Below are positions 9,171-18,527 of a stretch of DNA of 64,000 nt, piece after piece. A program made the position numbers and the translations under genes. The DNA comes from an uncultured bacterium (GTDB taxonomy: Bacteria > Cyanobacteriota > Vampirovibrionia > Gastranaerophilales > Gastranaerophilaceae). Position 1 is the stretch's first letter; each line of letters starts with the position of its first letter. Location: positions 62,001 to 126,000 of the forward strand of contig CAPQCU010000002.1 in the NCBI GenBank assembly GCA_948684385.1, read 5' to 3'. The notes below the pieces were generated by a model. That model saw only the letters and a list, made by a program, of their open reading frames with translations. It made no database searches and was not told where the DNA came from.

Positions 9171-11834
9171 CTAGCCCTCTTTCCAGCTTGCGCCGCAATT
9201 GATATCGACTTCCAGAGGCACTTTCAGAGGCTGATTGAGCTCCATACACCTTAAAACAAGCTCTTTTACTGTTTCCAGCTCGTCTTTCGGAACTTCAAAC
9301 ACAAGTTCATCGTGAACCTGCATTATCATTTTTGTTTTTAATTTCTTCGCTTCAAGTTCTTTTTGAACATCAATCATCGCCATCTTAATCAAATCCGCCG
9401 CAGTTCCTTGCAAAGGCTGGTTTATAGCAGCTCTTTGCGCAAACTCTCTTATCTGATAGTTAGGGCTTTGAAGCTCAGATGCTAAATACCTCTTACGACC
9501 GAAAGTCGTTTCAACATATCCGTGTGCATTCACAAACTCAATTTCTCTGTTCATATAATCTTTTACCCGCGGATAAGTTTCAAAATACTTGTCAATAAAC
9601 TCTTGAGCTTCGGCGTTTGAAATCCCGAGATTTTTAGCAAGCCCGTATTTTGACTGACCGTATACAATACCGAAGTTAACAGCTTTAGCACTTCTGCGCA
9701 TTTCTTTAGTTACCGCATTTACCCCGACTCCAAAAACTTTAGCTGCAGTCATTGTGTGAATATCTTCGCCTGATGTAAACGCATGAATTAAATGTTCATC
9801 CTCTGAAACATGCGCCAGAAGCCTTAACTCTATTTGAGAATAGTCTGCAGAAAGAATAAGCGAATTTTCTTTATCCATAGCACAAAATGCCGAGCGGATT
9901 TTGTTGCCTTCCTCCGTTCTAATAGGAATATTCTGTAAATTAGGATTTGAAGACGATAATCTACCGGTTACTGTCAGAGCCTGATTATATGTTGTATGAA
10001 TTCTGCCATCGCGTTTACTGATTAGAGTCGGCAAAACATCAGTATAAGTTGACTTAAGCTTTGAAAACTTTCTATGCTGCAAAATATAGTCGCAAATTTC
10101 ATATTCCTGCGCCAGCTCTTCCAAAACTTCCGCGCTTGTTGAACGCGATTTTTTCTTCTTTGTTTTAAGCTCAAGCTTGTCAAAAAGAACTTCTGCAACC
10201 TGTTTTGGCGAGTTTATATTAAACGGCTCACCTGCAAGCTGGAATATTAAGTCTTCAAGCTCTGCAAGCTTCTCTGTCATAAATGAAGAAAGCTCTTTTA
10301 AATACCCGACATCAATCGCAACCCCGCTGTGTTCCATTTTTGCAAGTACAACCGTCAAAGGCATTTCGATATCTTTTACAAGTTTTTGTTCCTGCTCATC
10401 CAAATTCTTTATCCAATAATCATAAAGTTTAAAAATCGTGTAAGCTTCATCACAGGAATACTTTTCCGGATTATCAACAGTTGACATAATATGATTTATA
10501 AAATCCAGTCCCTGAGCTTCTAAAGTATGTTTACGGTTAGGATCTTTTACGTAACTTGCAAGCAAAACATCATACTCAAGCCCGTTTAAAGCAATTCCGC
10601 TATTCAAAAGCGTATGGTAATCCGATTTTGTATCAAACCCTACTTTATTAATTTCCGGATTTTCTAAAAGAGTCTTCAACTCAGCTGCAAACTCACTTGA
10701 AAAATAGTAATTATTACCGTTTGAAACAGAAATTGCAGAAAGTTCTTCTTTTTTTGTATAAACCTTAAATGCAATTCTTTCGGATTTAGAGATTTCACCA
10801 AGAATTGATGCTACATTGTCAGAGTTTACAACAGTATACTCAAAATCAGAATCATCAACAGTTTCTTTAATCGCCTGAGTAAAAAGGCTTTGCTGACCGC
10901 CATTATCATTTTTTGGAGCAAAAAGGCTCAAATTTTCTACCTTCTGTTCGCCGAAAGCTGACAAAATTTTATCAATATTCTTAATGAATGTATAAAATTG
11001 CATATTTCTTAAAAATGCAGACACATTTTCAATTTGAGGCAAAGTTACAGAAGCTTTGTCTATATCAAAATCAATATCTACATCACGAATGATTGTAGCA
11101 AGTTCCTTAGATAAAATAGCAATGTCTTTTCCGTCGCAAATTTTCTGCTTAACAGCTTTTTCCGGAATATTTTCGCAATCAGCAAGCACTTCTTCTAAGT
11201 TTTTATATCTGCTCAAAAGTTTTTGGGCAGTCTTTTCACCAATACCTTTAATTCCGGGAATATTATCAGAAGTATCGCCTCTCAAACCTTTATAATCAAT
11301 TACCTGATTAGGATAAACGCCCAGTTTCTCAAAAACTTTATTCCAGTCATATTCAACAAGTTCGCCCTTAGACGGAATTAAGACTTTTACCAGCCCTTCT
11401 GTATCAACCAGTTGAAAGCTGTCCTGATCACCTGTTAAAATCAAAGTATTATGACCTTTTTCACTCGCGCGTTTTGAAATTGTCCCAATAACATCGTCAG
11501 CTTCAAAGCCTTCTTTAGTAATAATAGGAATATCAAAAGCCTTAAGCCCTTCGCATATCACACCAATCTGACTTCTCAAAGTATCAGGCATAGCTTCTCT
11601 GTTAGCTTTATACTCTTCAAACTTCTCGGTTCTAAAAGTTCTTCTGCCAACATCAAACGCTACAGCAATATAATCAGGATGGATTTTTAGAAGCAAGTCA
11701 AAAACTGCTTTAAAAAATCCGTAAACAGCCCACGTAGGCTGGTTATCAGAATTTTTCATCCCCGTTCTTTCCAGTGCGAAAAATTGTCTGTAAGCAAGTG
11801 CGTGACCGTCAATTAAAATCAAAGTTTTAGGCAT
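9171..11834 (-). CDS. polA: DNA polymerase I
   Basis: 887 residues. Residues 1-290 are the 5'-3' exonuclease (LIDGHALAYRQFFAL, GFEADDVIGT, TGDQDSFQLV, GDTSDNIPGIKGIGEKTA). The middle 3'-5' exonuclease-like region lacks the expected DxE proofreading signature; AFKVYTK replaces it, so proofreading is probably lost, as in Taq-like enzymes. The polymerase domain carries motif A (SADYSQIELRLLAHV), motif B (RRSAKAVNFGIVYG) and motif C (QVHDELVFEV). The protein fills gaps and removes RNA primers. A GGGAG site precedes the ATG, with an extended -10 (TGGTATAAT) further upstream. Confidence 0.97.
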   Translation of the reverse strand: MPKTLILIDGHALAYRQFFALERTGMKNSDNQPTWAVYGFFKAVFDLLLKIHPDYIAVAFDVGRRTFRTEKFEEYKANREAMPDTLRSQIGVICEGLKAFDIPIITKEGFEADDVIGTISKRASEKGHNTLILTGDQDSFQLVDTEGLVKVLIPSKGELVEYDWNKVFEKLGVYPNQVIDYKGLRGDTSDNIPGIKGIGEKTAQKLLSRYKNLEEVLADCENIPEKAVKQKICDGKDIAILSKELATIIRDVDIDFDIDKASVTLPQIENVSAFLRNMQFYTFIKNIDKILSAFGEQKVENLSLFAPKNDNGGQQSLFTQAIKETVDDSDFEYTVVNSDNVASILGEISKSERIAFKVYTKKEELSAISVSNGNNYYFSSEFAAELKTLLENPEINKVGFDTKSDYHTLLNSGIALNGLEYDVLLASYVKDPNRKHTLEAQGLDFINHIMSTVDNPEKYSCDEAYTIFKLYDYWIKNLDEQEQKLVKDIEMPLTVVLAKMEHSGVAIDVGYLKELSSFMTEKLAELEDLIFQLAGEPFNINSPKQVAEVLFDKLELKTKKKKSRSTSAEVLEELAQEYEICDYILQHRKFSKLKSTYTDVLPTLISKRDGRIHTTYNQALTVTGRLSSSNPNLQNIPIRTEEGNKIRSAFCAMDKENSLILSADYSQIELRLLAHVSEDEHLIHAFTSGEDIHTMTAAKVFGVGVNAVTKEMRRSAKAVNFGIVYGQSKYGLAKNLGISNAEAQEFIDKYFETYPRVKDYMNREIEFVNAHGYVETTFGRKRYLASELQSPNYQIREFAQRAAINQPLQGTAADLIKMAMIDVQKELEAKKLKTKMIMQVHDELVFEVPKDELETVKELVLRCMELNQPLKVPLEVDINCGASWKEG

Positions 11835-11893
11835 ATAATACTCCCATTTGAGAATATTATACCATGAAATATTAAGCTTTATAAAGAAAATAC

Positions 11894-11922
11894 TTGCACT
11901 ACAGGCATGCTCATGGTAAGAT
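11894..11922 (+). promoter_or_regulatory. Promoter of rpsH-rplF-rplR
   Basis: TTGCAC (11894-11899), 17 bases, TAAGAT (11917-11922) with a TGG extension before the -10. It predicts a leader of about 115 bases before rpsH, which contains a GAGTAC...GTACTC stem (12003-12023). Confidence 0.65.
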
Positions 11923-12044
11923 TTTTACGTCGGACTACCGGAAGATAGTTTCTGAGTATAAACTCAATGAAGCACCATTAATTCGGAAAGCGACGGGTAG
12001 ATGAGTACAAATATATCGTACTCGCAACTTAAAAGGAAATATGT

Positions 12045-12440
12045 ATGAACACAGATCCAATAGCAGATATGCTAACAAGAATCAGAAACGCTAATTTAGT
12101 TTCTCACCCATCAGTAGAAATGCCATCTTCTAAGCTTAAAGTAGCTTTGGCTAAGTTATTGAAAGAAGAAGGTTACATCGCTGGTTATTCTGAAGCTGTT
12201 GACGGACACTTCAAAAACTTGAAAATCGAACTTAAGTACGATGAAGCTAACAAACCTGTTATCTCAAGCCTTAAGAGAGTTTCAAAACCGGGTCTTAGAA
12301 ACTACTGTAAAGCTAAAAACCTTCCGCAAGTATTGGGCGGTATGGGAATCGCAATCGTTTCTACAAGCAAAGGTCTCTTAACTGACCGTAAAGCTAGAAA
12401 AGAAAACCTCGGCGGCGAAATCTTAGCTTACATTTATTAA
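12045..12440 (+). CDS. rpsH: 30S ribosomal protein S8
   Basis: 131 residues beginning [16 protein letters not shown] and ending with the conserved [22 protein letters not shown] region. S8 binds central-domain 16S rRNA and in many bacteria represses its own spc operon. The normal upstream partner rpsN is at 16552 on the opposite strand. Here rpsH heads its own three-gene unit, with a promoter and a structured leader. AAAGGAAAT precedes the ATG. Confidence 0.98.
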   Translation: MNTDPIADMLTRIRNANLVSHPSVEMPSSKLKVALAKLLKEEGYIAGYSEAVDGHFKNLKIELKYDEANKPVISSLKRVSKPGLRNYCKAKNLPQVLGGMGIAIVSTSKGLLTDRKARKENLGGEILAYIY

Positions 12441-12690
12441 GCGCAAGCCGGTGCGAGCGGCGGAGTTGCGTTGCGAGAGCAATGCAAGCAGGACGCGAAG
12501 CACTACGACACCGCCGTTGTGACGTAGCGTAAGCGAAGGAACGGACGAATCTTTGATTCGACAGGCGGGAAAAAGCGTAAGCAGGTGAAGGTTTAACCCT
12601 CACCCCAACCCTCTCCCCCGGAGAGGGAGTTATAAACAAATCGGGTTCAATTGGCAGAAACACCCGGTTAATCAAAAGGAGAAATTTAAT
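12441..12690. repeat. GC-rich palindromic intergenic insertion between rpsH and rplF
   Basis: 250 bases that look unlike the flanking AT-rich genes. Visible are short inverted repeats: TGCGTTGC/GCAATGCA (about 12467-12487), CGGCGG...CCGCCG, and GAATCTTTGATTC (12548-12560). A block reading CCCTCACCCCAACCCTCTCC (from 12599) is followed by its complementary GGAGAGGGAG. This resembles dispersed REP-like palindromes. No convincing coding region is seen. Confidence 0.55.
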
Positions 12691-13230
12691 ATGTCAAGAA
12701 TTGGTAAAAAACCTATCGAAATTCCTTCAGGTGTTGAAATTAAAATCGAAGGAAACGTTATTACAGCAAAAGGACCTAAAGGTTCTGAATCTGTTACTTT
12801 CAGAGATGAAGTAAAAGTTTCTGTTGCTGATAACCACATTATTGTAGAACCTAACTCAGAAGATAGAAAAACAAACGCTTTACACGGTTTGTACAGAACA
12901 CTTATTGCTAACGCAGTTCACGGTGTTTCTCAAGGTTTTGAAAAGAAACTTGAAATCGTTGGTGTTGGTTACCGTGCTAACATGGAAGGCTCAAACCTTA
13001 ACATGGCTCTCGGTTACTCTCACCCTGTACTTATCGTTCCTCCTGCTGGTATCACTTTAGCAGTTGAAGCTAACACAAAAATTTCTGTTAAAGGCTCTAA
13101 CAAACAAACAGTAGGTGATGTTGCAGCATTCATTAGAAGCAAACGTCCTCCTGAAGTTTACAAAGGAAAAGGCGTTAAGTACGAAGGCGAATACATTAGA
13201 CGTAAAGCTGGTAAAGCTGGTAAGAAATAG
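12691..13230 (+). CDS. rplF: 50S ribosomal protein L6
   Basis: 179 residues, standard length. It opens MSRIGKKPIEIPSGVEI and has the GVGYRANMEG and IRSKRPPEVYKGKGVKYEGE motifs near the C-terminus that contact 23S rRNA. AAAGGAGAAA precedes the ATG. It is separated from rpsH by an unusual 250-bp insertion but remains in the same direction. Confidence 0.98.
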   Translation: MSRIGKKPIEIPSGVEIKIEGNVITAKGPKGSESVTFRDEVKVSVADNHIIVEPNSEDRKTNALHGLYRTLIANAVHGVSQGFEKKLEIVGVGYRANMEGSNLNMALGYSHPVLIVPPAGITLAVEANTKISVKGSNKQTVGDVAAFIRSKRPPEVYKGKGVKYEGEYIRRKAGKAGKK

Positions 13231-13361
13231 TGCGTAAGCATATATACAAAACGCTCATATAAACCCTTGATTTACCATCAAGAAGGTTTGAGCAAAAGGG
13301 AAAAATCCCGGAAAGGTAAAAGCCCTTGATTAATTTATAAAGGGCAGAATGGTGAAATAAA
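13231..13361 (+). other. Structured spacer between rplF and rplR
   Basis: 131 bases without a gene. AAACCCTTGAT (13260-13270) can pair with ATCAAGAAGGTTT (13278-13290) around a short loop. A second GCCCTT...AAGGGC pairing lies at 13322-13345. Spacers of this size are unusual inside spc operons, so these hairpins may control rplR translation or mRNA processing. Confidence 0.4.
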
Positions 13362-13730
13362 ATGATTAAACAAGAAATTAGAAAACCAAAAGTACAAAAA
13401 AGACACCAGGCTTTGAGAGTTAAGTTGTCAGGTACAACTGAATTCCCAAGATTGGCTGTTTATAGAAGCACAAAACACATCTACGCTCAACTTATTGATG
13501 ATGAAAAACATGTAACTGTATGTTCAGCATCTTCAGTTGACAAAGACCTTAAAGAAAAATTAGCTCACGGTGGTAACATCGAAGCAGCTAAGGTTGTTGG
13601 CGAAGCTATCGCTAAGAAAGCTCTTGCTAAAGGCGTTGAATGTGTTGTATTCGATAGAGGCGGCTTCCTTTACCACGGTAGAGTTGCAGCTCTTGCTGAT
13701 GCAGCAAGAGAAGCTGGTCTTTGCTTCTAG
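13362..13730 (+). CDS. rplR: 50S ribosomal protein L18
   Basis: 122 residues with the family features [18 protein letters not shown] and [20 protein letters not shown] near the end. L18 binds 5S rRNA. Its usual neighbour rpsE lies 26 kb away at 39837. A hairpin terminator follows 17 bases after the stop, so this three-gene unit ends here. Confidence 0.98.
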   Translation: MIKQEIRKPKVQKRHQALRVKLSGTTEFPRLAVYRSTKHIYAQLIDDEKHVTVCSASSVDKDLKEKLAHGGNIEAAKVVGEAIAKKALAKGVECVVFDRGGFLYHGRVAALADAAREAGLCF

Positions 13731-13747
13731 TATTTTTACAACTTTGA

Positions 13748-13781
13748 AAAAAACTTCCCGTGTAATGCGGGAAGTTTTTTT
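13748..13781 (+). terminator. Rho-independent terminator after rplR
   Basis: CTTCCCG...CGGGAAG stem (13754-13775) with a short loop, followed by a run of eight T. Confidence 0.85.
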
Positions 13782-13813
13782 ATGGTAAAATATTCTTGTT
13801 GAGGGCTTATGTT

Positions 13814-15775
13814 ATGAATAAAAAAATTTGTTTATCTATATTTACAGTTTTAACCGCTTTATCAGTTATGCAAGCTGATGCTAAAATGACAAAAGAAGCA
13901 CACGCACTTTATCAACAAGCTTGTAATTATGAATACAGAAGCGATTACAACTCTGCAATCAGCACCATTCAAAAAGCTTTAGCAATAAATGGCGACGATG
14001 CTATGCTTTACACAAAAATTGCAGGACTTTACTCTGATGTCGGAAGATATGAAGATGCCCTCGGTGCTTACAAAAAAGCCCTCAAACTGCGCCCGAATGA
14101 CGCGTTTATTTATATAAGCATGGGAAATATTCTTCAAACAATGGGAGATTATGAAAATGCTTACAATTCATTCATGCAGGCTCAGCAAATATATCCGGAA
14201 TATAAATATAATTATTTAAATCTTGCAAATATTGAATACTTCAGAAAAAATTATAAAAGCGCAATTGATAATTATAATACCTTCTTAAGCGCTTATCCTG
14301 AACATCAGGAAGCAAGCGAAAATCTTGCAAATGTTTACTATGTTTCTAATGAACCGGAAAAAGCATGCGATATTTATGCAAATGTTTACAAAAAGTATCC
14401 TTCAGCTTTCAAAGACTTCAGTAATTACGGCATGGCACTTTTTGATACAAAACAATATCAAGCCTCATCAGAAATGCTTGAAAAAGCACTTGTTGACTCA
14501 CCGGATGACGAATTAGTTCTGGCAAAGCTCGCACTTTCTTATCAAAATCTGGAAGAAAATGACAAAGCCTTAAGCACATTTGAAAAAGTTTTTGAACTTA
14601 ATCCGAAACTTGTTGCTCTAAAATTTGACTACGCTAATCTTTTAGGCAACATGAATAAAAATGAAGAAGCTATTGAACAATACAAAGAATATATCACTGC
14701 TTACCCTGACGATGCTGATGCGTACAGAAACCTGGGCTTAGTTTACAAAAAATTAGATAACAATGATCTGGCACTTTTTAATTTAGAAAAATCATACTCA
14801 AAAGATTCTTCTAATATCGATACAAAAAAAGAACTGGCTTTATGCTATCATAAAAAACTCGACTACATAAATGCACTTAAATATTACGATTTAGCACTGA
14901 AAACTGAGCCTGAAAATTATGAGTTATTAGCAAACAAAGCTTTAACACTTCATGCAATGAACAATTATGTTGCATCAATAGAAATTTACAAAACCCTGCT
15001 TGAAAAACAGCCGAATGAACGATTAGAGCAGAACTTAACCTCCGCTTCTATAGCTTACGGCTACGATTTATTGAACAAACAAGATTTCGGTCAGGCTATT
15101 TTGTATTTTGAAGACGCTGTAGAATTAAATCCGCTGGAAGCTTCTGCATTCTTTGGGCTTGCACAAGCTAACGAAAAAATGGGCTGCGTTGATAATGCAC
15201 TAAAAAACTATGAAAAAGCAGCTTCTCTGGCTCCGGAAAATAAGGAATACAATGTAGCATTAAAAGATTTTTCCGATACTCATAAACCGGAACAGCAAGT
15301 AAACGAACAGGCAGTTTCTTATGACAGTTTAATAAAATCGGGTGATGAAGCGTATAAAGAGCAAAAATACAATGAAGCAATAGATTTATATACAAAAGCT
15401 GTTGTATTTATACCTCAGGATAAAGTTACTATGCTTAAAATAGCAAATATATACAAGCTGCTTGGCAATAATGCAAAAGCTTTAAGTTTCTACGATAAAG
15501 TACTCACAATTGATTCTAATAATGTAGATGCTTATTTTAACAAAGGTCTTGTTCTTGCAAGCCAGAAAAACTATGATGAAAGCATTCAATGTTTTGAAAC
15601 AGTTATTAAGCTATCTCCGGATTATCCTTATGCATATTATTCACTAGGATTGGCTTATGAGCAAAAAGAAGATACAGATAAAGCTCTTGAATATTATTAC
15701 TTATACTCAGGGCTTGAAAAAGATGAAAAAATGCTCAATATCGTAAACCAGAAAATTAAACAATTAGAAAAATGA
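13814..15775 (+). CDS. Exported tetratricopeptide-repeat (TPR) protein
   Basis: 653 residues from the ATG at 13814. This start is chosen over an upstream TTG because GAGGG lies nine bases before it and a signal peptide follows (MNKKICLSIFTVL...MQADAK). The rest is a solenoid of roughly a dozen or more 34-residue TPR units, for example DAMLYTKIAGLYSDVGRYED and NVDAYFNKGLVLASQKNYDE. It is probably a periplasmic scaffold that holds partner proteins; the partner is unknown. The stop overlaps the next gene, a lipoprotein, by four bases, so the two probably function together. Confidence 0.85.
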   Translation: MNKKICLSIFTVLTALSVMQADAKMTKEAHALYQQACNYEYRSDYNSAISTIQKALAINGDDAMLYTKIAGLYSDVGRYEDALGAYKKALKLRPNDAFIYISMGNILQTMGDYENAYNSFMQAQQIYPEYKYNYLNLANIEYFRKNYKSAIDNYNTFLSAYPEHQEASENLANVYYVSNEPEKACDIYANVYKKYPSAFKDFSNYGMALFDTKQYQASSEMLEKALVDSPDDELVLAKLALSYQNLEENDKALSTFEKVFELNPKLVALKFDYANLLGNMNKNEEAIEQYKEYITAYPDDADAYRNLGLVYKKLDNNDLALFNLEKSYSKDSSNIDTKKELALCYHKKLDYINALKYYDLALKTEPENYELLANKALTLHAMNNYVASIEIYKTLLEKQPNERLEQNLTSASIAYGYDLLNKQDFGQAILYFEDAVELNPLEASAFFGLAQANEKMGCVDNALKNYEKAASLAPENKEYNVALKDFSDTHKPEQQVNEQAVSYDSLIKSGDEAYKEQKYNEAIDLYTKAVVFIPQDKVTMLKIANIYKLLGNNAKALSFYDKVLTIDSNNVDAYFNKGLVLASQKNYDESIQCFETVIKLSPDYPYAYYSLGLAYEQKEDTDKALEYYYLYSGLEKDEKMLNIVNQKIKQLEK

Positions 15776-16179
15776 TAAAATTAATCAAAACATTTTTACT
15801 CATAATTGCGGCAATAAGTTTATGTTCTTGCACATTTGAGCGCGGATTGATATTGTTTAATGCCGAGCCTGTAACAAAAGAAAATGCTCTTCAAGACCAA
15901 AAAGTTTTTAATGAAGGTCAGAGAGTTTATTACCTTTTTATTGCACCCCAAAAAATGAAAAATGAGTTTATTCGTGTTCAAGTATTCAAAATGACAGAAG
16001 ATGCTCCGTGGGGCGGAAATGAAGTAGTCAGAACAAAAGATTACAGACTAATGAAAGACGAACGGTACTACCAGACAAATTACTTTACCCTCTACGAAAA
16101 AGGGCGCTACGTTATGCAGGTATTTTCACATTCAGATTTTCAGCATCCGCTTGCTTTAAATGATTTTTACATAAAATAA
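15772..16179 (+). CDS. Small lipoprotein, coupled to the TPR protein
   Basis: 135 residues. The N-terminus MIKLIKTFLLIIAAISLCSC ends in a lipobox (LCSC), so Cys20 is the likely lipidated residue after signal-peptidase II cleavage. The mature part is beta-rich with several aromatic residues (RYYQTNYFTLYEKGRYVMQV) and no known motif. It starts with ATGA overlapping the TPR stop, indicating translational coupling. Not recognised; perhaps an envelope anchor or partner for the TPR protein. Confidence 0.7.
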   Translation: MIKLIKTFLLIIAAISLCSCTFERGLILFNAEPVTKENALQDQKVFNEGQRVYYLFIAPQKMKNEFIRVQVFKMTEDAPWGGNEVVRTKDYRLMKDERYYQTNYFTLYEKGRYVMQVFSHSDFQHPLALNDFYIK

Positions 16180-16257
16180 TATTACCCTATCGTCGGATAG
16201 ACACATTTTTCAAAATATTATACAAATGTTGTATGAAATAAAAATGGAGTCACAACT

Positions 16258-16434
16258 ATGGATAGTTTAACTAAGAGAGAACTTGAAATTATGGATCTTT
16301 TTACACTGGGACTAAAACCCCATGAAATATCACAAAAACTTAGTGTTCCATGCAAAACTGTTGAAATTTCCGTTTCAAATATTTACAAAAAACTTGAAGC
16401 AGAAATTTCAAAACAAAAAGAAATCTGCCTTTAA
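16258..16434 (+). CDS. Mini LuxR-type HTH protein (58 residues)
   Basis: A 58-residue protein preceded by TGGAG nine bases upstream of the ATG. Almost the entire chain is one GerE/LuxR HTH: LTKRELEIMDLFTLGLKPHEISQKLSVPCKTVEISVSNIYKKLE, with the usual L-T-x-R-E start, the G(L)xxxEIA-like turn and the T-V-x-x-x-x-x-N-I-Y-x-K-L recognition helix. No sensor domain is present. It probably binds DNA as a dimer; targets are unknown. Its last seven codons form the left arm of the terminator. Confidence 0.8.
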   Translation: MDSLTKRELEIMDLFTLGLKPHEISQKLSVPCKTVEISVSNIYKKLEAEISKQKEICL

Positions 16435-16450
16435 AGGCAGATTTCTTTTT
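16415..16450 (+). terminator. Terminator that contains the HTH gene's stop codon
   Basis: A perfect 36-base palindrome. The left arm AAAAAGAAATCTGCCTTT is the C-terminal coding sequence, and the right arm ends in five T. The TAA stop at 16432-16434 sits at its centre. Confidence 0.85.
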
Positions 16451-16551
16451 GTTTATTCTATTAAATATCACCTAAACACCGGCCTAAGTGCGAGGTTAAT
16501 ACAATGGCTTTTACTAAATAGTTCCGCCACTTATTTTCCCTGCATTTACCC

Positions 16552-16758
16552 CTACCAAGATGCTTTGGTAACGCCCGGCAATACGCCCTGATGAGCCATT
16601 TTTCTTAAACAAATTCTGCAAAGACCGAAATCTCTGTGGAAGCCGTGTGGTCTGCCGCAGATGCTGCATCTGTTGTGCAATCTTACCCTTGGATATTTGC
16701 CTTGTGCAGCTAATTCTTCACGTCTTAGTTCTTTGTTTATCATCGCTTTTTTAGCCAT
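16552..16758 (-). CDS. rpsN: 30S ribosomal protein S14, zinc-binding type
   Basis: 68 residues with two CxxC pairs (CSIC, CRIC), the zinc-ribbon type Z form, and the conserved C-terminus [11 protein letters not shown]. It is the last gene of the minus-strand S10/spc block; rpsH, which normally follows, is elsewhere. GAGAAAA precedes the ATG. A GGGGTAAAT repeat copy (16544-16552) begins at the stop codon. Confidence 0.97.
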   Translation of the reverse strand: MAKKAMINKELRREELAAQGKYPRVRLHNRCSICGRPHGFHRDFGLCRICLRKMAHQGVLPGVTKASW

Positions 16759-16839
16759 GATTTTCTCCTTTATTACAAATTAGTTTCTATTCACATTTTA
16801 GCATAATCGGGACAATTAAGTCCATCTACGCTAAACTTT

Positions 16840-17394
16840 CTATGCAGTTTTCTTGAACGGCATACCTAATAATCTTAACAATTCTCTTGCTTCATCATCT
16901 GTATTAGCAGTTGTGATAACAGATACGTTCATACCTTTTACCAAATCAACTTCTTCATAAGTGATTTCAGGGAACAAAGATTGTTCTTTCAAACCAAGAG
17001 TATAGTTACCTCTGCCATCGAAACTCTTAGCAGAAATACCTCTAAAGTCACGAATACGAGGAAGAACAACACAGATTAACTTTTGTAAGAAATCGTACAT
17101 TCTTTCGCCACGTAATGTAACCATAGCACCAACCGGCATTCCTTCTCTTAATTTGTAAGAAGCGATTGATTTTTTTGCTTTTGTAACCATAGCTTTTTGA
17201 CCGGCAATTTTAGTCAATTGAGCCTGGATAGCATCAGCAATTTTTGAGTTATGAGAAGCTTCACCAACACCCATGTTTAAAACGATTTTGTGAAGTTTAG
17301 GAATCATCATATCGTTTTCATAACCGAATTTTTCTTTAAGTGCTGCTTTTACTTCTTCGTTGTATTTTGCTCTTAAGCTTTTTGTTCTTGTCAT
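16840..17394 (-). CDS. rplE: 50S ribosomal protein L5
   Basis: 184 residues with MNMGVGEA-like ([12 protein letters not shown]), [21 protein letters not shown], and [20 protein letters not shown] motifs. L5 binds 5S rRNA and contacts the P-site tRNA. It sits in canonical order after rplX. Confidence 0.98.
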   Translation of the reverse strand: MTRTKSLRAKYNEEVKAALKEKFGYENDMMIPKLHKIVLNMGVGEASHNSKIADAIQAQLTKIAGQKAMVTKAKKSIASYKLREGMPVGAMVTLRGERMYDFLQKLICVVLPRIRDFRGISAKSFDGRGNYTLGLKEQSLFPEITYEEVDLVKGMNVSVITTANTDDEARELLRLLGMPFKKTA

Positions 17395-17451
17395 TTTTCT
17401 TTTCCTTCTACTGAGACGATATTAACATCGTAAGTGAAATTCACTTACACA

Positions 17452-17787
17452 TTAAGCGTCTAATTGTTCACCACATTTTTTGCAAACGCGAACTTTTTTA
17501 CCGTCCACTTCTGCATGTTTTACTCTGGTAGGCTTTTCGCAGCTAGGACATACAATCATCACGTTAGAAGAATCAATAGGAGCTTCCTTCTTGATTAATC
17601 CACCCTGAATGCCGTATGCAGGATTAGCTTTTGTAGCCTTGGTAATCATATTAATACCTTCTACCACTACCTGAGATTCAGAAGGGATAGATTTCTTAAT
17701 ATTACCTGTTTTTCCTTTATCTTTGCCTGCTGTGATGATAACTCTATCACCTGTTTTTACATGCAAGCTTTTTTTATTATCTGCCAT
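17452..17787 (-). CDS. rplX: 50S ribosomal protein L24
   Basis: 111 residues from the ATG at 17787, which has a GGAG site; a longer upstream frame would overlap rplN and lacks homology. The KOW motif is visible (HVKTGDRVIITAGKDKGKTG). The C-terminus has a four-Cys zinc ribbon (CPSC...CKKCGEQLDA), an extension seen in some bacterial L24 proteins. L24 starts 50S assembly. Confidence 0.96.
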   Translation of the reverse strand: MADNKKSLHVKTGDRVIITAGKDKGKTGNIKKSIPSESQVVVEGINMITKATKANPAYGIQGGLIKKEAPIDSSNVMIVCPSCEKPTRVKHAEVDGKKVRVCKKCGEQLDA

Positions 17788-17803
17788 TTTATTTCTCCGT
17801 TTA

Positions 17804-18172
17804 TTAAATAACTTCCGGTGCCAAAGAAACAATCTTCATAAAGTTCTTGTCTCTAAGTTCTCTAGCTACAGGTCCGAATACACGAGTTCCACGTGGGTTG
17901 CCGTCTTTGTTGATAATTACAGCTGCGTTTTCGTCAAATCTGATTACAGATCCGTCTGCACGCTTGATATCGTGTTTTGTTCTTACGATAACTGCTTTTA
18001 CAACTTCAGATTTTTTAACTGTCATATTTGGAGTCGCATCTTTTACTGTTGCAACAACAACATCACCAACAGCTGCAAATTTCTTATTAGAACTACCCAT
18101 TACACGGATAACTAACAATTCTTTAGCGCCTGTATTATCTGCTACTACTAATCTGGTTTCTTGTTGTATCAT
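17804..18172 (-). CDS. rplN: 50S ribosomal protein L14
   Basis: 122 residues, standard length, with [19 protein letters not shown] and [29 protein letters not shown]. It packs at the subunit interface. A 109-bp spacer separates it from rpsQ. Confidence 0.98.
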   Translation of the reverse strand: MIQQETRLVVADNTGAKELLVIRVMGSSNKKFAAVGDVVVATVKDATPNMTVKKSEVVKAVIVRTKHDIKRADGSVIRFDENAAVIINKDGNPRGTRVFGPVARELRDKNFMKIVSLAPEVI

Positions 18173-18220
18173 TTTTCTTTTTCCTTTTACTTACTCAAGT
18201 CAACCGACCTGATTTTCTTT

Positions 18221-18266
18221 GTTTGCCTCCTGTCCATGAACCTAATGCGAAGGTTCACCCCGGAGG
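18221..18266 (-). other. Hairpin in the rpsQ-rplN spacer
   Basis: CCTCC...GGAGG and GAACCT...AGGTTC are nested inverted repeats in the 109-bp gap. It may be an RNA structure that sets rplN expression. Confidence 0.35.
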
Positions 18267-18281
18267 AATTGTTTAAATCAA

Positions 18282-18527
18282 CTACTTAGCTTTTTCTACG
18301 ATAGATTCTACAACCCATCTTTTGCTTCCTGAAATTGGTTTTGATTCGATAATTCTTACGATATCGCCAACGCCGCATTCATTCTTTTCATCATGAGCTT
18401 TGTAGTTTTTGTTTGATTCAATAATTTTCTTATATTTAGGGTGTGGATCGTATGACGCAACTTTTACGACTACTGTCTTTTCCATTTTGTCACTTATAAC
18501 TACACCTTGTTTTTCTTTCTTAGGCAT
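18282..18527 (-). CDS. rpsQ: 30S ribosomal protein S17
   Basis: 81 residues with GVVISDKMEKTVVVKV and the OB-fold body HPKYKKIIESNKNYKAHDE. Its start overlaps the rpmC stop by eight bases, giving coupled translation. Confidence 0.97.
   Translation of the reverse strand: MPKKEKQGVVISDKMEKTVVVKVASYDPHPKYKKIIESNKNYKAHDEKNECGVGDIVRIIESKPISGSKRWVVESIVEKAK

Noticed and set aside
12636..12670. tRNA-like GGGTTCAATTGGCAG stretch
   Set aside because: No anticodon arm or acceptor stem can be formed around it; it is part of the repetitive spacer.
12394..12675. Minus-strand open frame across the rpsH-rplF spacer
   Set aside because: It runs through palindromic repeat sequence and the end of rpsH, with no ribosome-binding site and odd residue composition.
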